A DNA stretch of 64,000 nucleotides from Candidatus Ozemibacter sibiricus (GTDB taxonomy: Bacteria; Muiribacteriota; Ozemobacteria; Ozemobacterales; Ozemobacteraceae): positions 62,001-126,000 of the forward strand of contig QOQW01000006.1 of assembly GCA_003327425.1 (NCBI GenBank), given 5' to 3'. Position 1 is the first letter of the stretch, and each line of letters starts with the position of its first letter. The notes beneath the pieces were generated by a model that worked only from the letters and a program-made list of their open reading frames with translations, did not search any database and was not told the DNA's origin. A program made the translations under genes and the position numbers. This document shows positions 61,900 through 64,000 of the stretch, in pieces.

Positions 61900-62820
61900 A
61901 TGGGTAATCCTTTGTCAGAGGCCAATCTGCAAGAGGTGCAGCGAGTCACCGTCCTGGGATTGTTGATCAATCTCGTTCTGACGCTGGCTAAACTCGTGGC
62001 TGGCATCACCGGGCACAGCCAGGCGGTGGTGGCTGATGCCGTCCATAGTCTGTCCGATTCGGCCACCGACATCGTAGTGCTGGTGGGAGCCCGGTTCTGG
62101 GGCAAACCCGCCGATGCCGATCATCCCTACGGGCACCGGAAGGTGGAAAGTTTCGCCACCGCCTTCATCGGCTTGGCTCTGGGTCTGGTCGGCCTCGGGC
62201 TCGGCTACAACGCCCTCGTCACCATGCACGAACAGCACGAGGCTCCGCCGGGCCTGGAGGCGCTGCTCGCCGCCCTCGCCTCGATCGTGGTTAAAGAGTG
62301 GCTTTACCAATGGACCATCCGGGTCGGCAAACGGGTCAAATCCTCGGCGGTCATCGCCAATGCCTGGCACCACCGTTCCGATGCCCTGTCCTCCATTCCG
62401 GTCGCGGTGGCGGTCGGCACGTCCTTCATCCTGCCGGGGTGGGCGTTCCTCGACCACGTGGCCACCGTGGCGGTGGCGCTGTTCATCCTCCAAGCCACCT
62501 GGATGATCATGTCCCAGCCGATCCATGATCTGCTCGAACGTGGGGTGGAGGCAGAGGTCCTGCAGGCCATCGAACGACACGTGCGCGGGATTCCGGGCGT
62601 GCGCGATTTCCACAAGATCCGCACGCGGTCGGTCTCGTCGGCCATCTTCGTCGACCTGCATGTCCATGTCGATGCCCACCTCGATATCGCGCAAGGGCAC
62701 AATATCGCCCGCCAGGTGAAGAAAGCCCTCCTGGAATCCGAGCTGGGCATCGTCGATGTCCTCGTCCATATCGAACCCTACGATCCCGCCCGCGGCCTGG
62801 TGGAATGCAACGGGACGTGA
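61900..62820 (+). CDS. cation diffusion facilitator (CDF) family transporter
   Basis: A 306-residue metal/proton antiporter (Zn, Fe, Mn, Co or Cd) in the inner membrane. The zinc-site motifs of the family are present: ADAVHSLSDSATD, HPYGHRKVE and ANAWHHRSDALSS, with six helices in the first 210 residues and a soluble C-terminal domain (about 215-306) holding the His-rich DLHVHVDAHLDI. AGGAGGGG stands before the ATG. Metal is not fixed by sequence. Confidence 0.93.
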   Translation: MGNPLSEANLQEVQRVTVLGLLINLVLTLAKLVAGITGHSQAVVADAVHSLSDSATDIVVLVGARFWGKPADADHPYGHRKVESFATAFIGLALGLVGLGLGYNALVTMHEQHEAPPGLEALLAALASIVVKEWLYQWTIRVGKRVKSSAVIANAWHHRSDALSSIPVAVAVGTSFILPGWAFLDHVATVAVALFILQATWMIMSQPIHDLLERGVEAEVLQAIERHVRGIPGVRDFHKIRTRSVSSAIFVDLHVHVDAHLDIAQGHNIARQVKKALLESELGIVDVLVHIEPYDPARGLVECNGT

Positions 62821-62845
62821 CCGGGCCCCGGCGAGGGGCGAGACT

Positions 62846-63670
62846 ATGACCGACGGACACGACCGACGTCGCGAAGCCCGGGTCAGGTTCGACTCCCTGG
62901 GGATGCCCTTCCAGGGCATCCGCCAGGCGGACGCTCTCGGGTTTCAATATGTGCTGATGGATTTCAGCTCACAGGGGCTGCAGATCGCCATTCCCGGCTG
63001 GGTGGCCGCCTGGGAGAAACTCCTGGTCGGCGACGTGATCGATTTCGGCCTCCCCCTCCGGGTCGGATCGCAGATCGGACATCTCGGCACCATCCGGTGG
63101 CTGCGCTGGCAGGAAGAAGCGCGCGAACAGTATTGCGGGGCTCTCCTTTTGCCGCCAGGGCCGTATGCCGAGCCGGGAGCAATCGCGGTCGACATCGAGG
63201 ACGGCGGGGCCCGCGTCGTTCTCGATGGCTCGCGTTCCCTCGCCGAGCTGGCCCATACCACCCTGCGGGATGCCGAGCTGCTGAAGAAGAGTCTGCTGAT
63301 CCATCTCGACCATCTCTTGCCTTTTTTCCAGCGCCTCGCTAGCGACCGCGACACCTATGCGCAGATTCGTGAGCTCGTCCTGGATGACGTCCGGGCCCGG
63401 GTGGCGGCGAACCACGCTCGCCTGCAGGAATGGGCCCGAGCCACGGTCGGCGGGGCTCCCGACCGGTTCCCGCTGCCGGCCGGGTTCGATCTCGAGGAGT
63501 TCAGGCAGTGCATGGAATCGGAGATTCCAACCGTGCTGTTCCGGATGACCTTCGAGGGCGAAGTGATCCTGCGTTATCTCGAGGAGATCAAGCGGGTCGA
63601 GCAGCGGCTCTGTCGCGATTTCAATACCCTCGTACTGATCAACGTCCTCCGGTTGGAAGGAGGCGCCTGA
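62846..63670 (+). CDS. PilZ-domain protein with a helical C-terminal domain
   Basis: A 274-residue cytoplasmic protein. The first 110 residues are a PilZ domain, with the c-di-GMP-binding RxxxR (DRRREARVRF) and the later DFSSQG (D-x-S-x-x-G). The remaining 160 residues are helical and not recognised. ATG at 62846 follows GAGGGG; it lies 25 bases after the CDF gene and is probably co-transcribed. It could be the output of c-di-GMP signalling; the pilus-type ATPase upstream is a possible target, which is inference. Confidence 0.85.
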   Translation: MTDGHDRRREARVRFDSLGMPFQGIRQADALGFQYVLMDFSSQGLQIAIPGWVAAWEKLLVGDVIDFGLPLRVGSQIGHLGTIRWLRWQEEAREQYCGALLLPPGPYAEPGAIAVDIEDGGARVVLDGSRSLAELAHTTLRDAELLKKSLLIHLDHLLPFFQRLASDRDTYAQIRELVLDDVRARVAANHARLQEWARATVGGAPDRFPLPAGFDLEEFRQCMESEIPTVLFRMTFEGEVILRYLEEIKRVEQRLCRDFNTLVLINVLRLEGGA

Positions 63671-63680
63671 GCGGTCAGGG

Positions 63681-64000
63681 TCAAGGCCCCGGTCGGCGAA
63701 GCCATGGTCGCCAGTCGGGGCGATCCGGCGGGGGGAGCAGATGGGCCAGGGCGGCCGTCTCGGTGGCGGTGAGGGGCCAGGCTTGTTCCTTGTCGACCTG
63801 GAACCAGAGGATGCTGTCGATCCCAAGGCGGGGGGCGACGGTCAGGGCTTCGGCCAGCCAGGCGACCCGGTCGCCGCCCTGCGGCGAACAGGCGGTTTCC
63901 CAGATCACCAGCGGATGATCGGGGGCCAGCCGCTGTAGATCATCGACAGGTCGAGCGAACAGGTCGGCGAAGGAAATCCAGGTGCTGTCCCAGCCATGCT
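63681..64000 (-). CDS. GH26-like glycoside hydrolase (partial, 5' end outside window)
   Basis: The last 105 codons or so of a leftward gene that runs beyond the window edge. The visible part reads STWISFADLF, PLVIWETACSPQGGDRVAWL (the Glu is the likely nucleophile) and SILWFQVDKEQAWPL, which resembles the C-terminal part of GH26 beta-mannanase-like domains. It converges with the PilZ gene, 10 bases apart. Substrate cannot be fixed from this fragment. Confidence 0.6.
   Translation of the reverse strand, partial: HGWDSTWISFADLFARPVDDLQRLAPDHPLVIWETACSPQGGDRVAWLAEALTVAPRLGIDSILWFQVDKEQAWPLTATETAALAHLLPPPDRPDWRPWLRRPGP

Overview
The window is one continuous piece of a GC-rich bacterial chromosome. 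Genes are dense on both strands, with no insertion sequence, phage, CRISPR, tRNA or rRNA gene recognised. The organism looks double-membraned: it has a very large AsmA/TamB-like envelope protein, several lipoproteins with clear lipoboxes, a pilus-type ATPase, and extracytoplasmic sensor domains on its kinases. It also uses a c-di-AMP riboswitch, which is more familiar from Gram-positive bacteria. I cannot place it taxonomically from sequence alone. A poorly sampled phylum (for example one of the Riflebacteria/Ozemobacteria type) is a guess, not a result.

Layout. 1-1.6 kb: 5' part of a TrkH/KtrB potassium transporter, read leftwards behind a strong sigma70-type promoter and a c-di-AMP (ydaO/yuaA class) riboswitch. 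1.7-9.2 kb: a small membrane protein, a TPR protein, and a 1790-residue receptor kinase with two Ser/Thr kinase domains and a C-terminal beta-helix. 9.3-24.5 kb: the AsmA/TamB-like protein, a NYN/OST-HTH RNA-type protein, an HD hydrolase, an FHA protein with TLVD repeats, an M23 peptidase, two related lipoproteins, a DUF401 permease and tcdA. 24.5-30.8 kb: leftward genes for a membrane glycosyltransferase-like protein, RlmE, a 5'-nucleotidase-like phosphatase, a TPR protein and a radical-SAM/thioesterase fusion.

30.9-39.6 kb: a rightward Bat/MoxR cluster (BatD-like, MoxR ATPase, DUF58, SurA-like, DUF4381-like, two VWA membrane proteins, TPR protein) with overlapping or closely spaced genes. 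39.7-50.9 kb: hemerythrin-like, Mth938-like and zinc-ribbon proteins, a second tandem-kinase receptor (1370 residues), an M30-like lipoprotein peptidase, a GAF-GGDEF protein and a DUF457 membrane protein. 51-58.5 kb: leftward housekeeping block rpsB-tsf, a terminator, then pyrH-frr-ferredoxin-uppS-cdsA-rseP-cvpA-like. 58.6-64 kb: a HEAT-repeat/PilT fusion, a small membrane protein, a cation efflux protein, a PilZ protein and the 3' end of a GH26-like gene.

The most coherent biological theme is signalling. Two paralogous tandem-kinase receptors share nearly identical promoters. An FHA protein in the same window has an intact phosphothreonine pocket and nine T-x-[VI]-D motifs, the kind of site some FHA domains bind when phosphorylated. 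Together they could form a phospho-dependent assembly at the envelope. Nucleotide second messengers are also represented, by the c-di-AMP riboswitch, a GGDEF-like protein and a PilZ protein.
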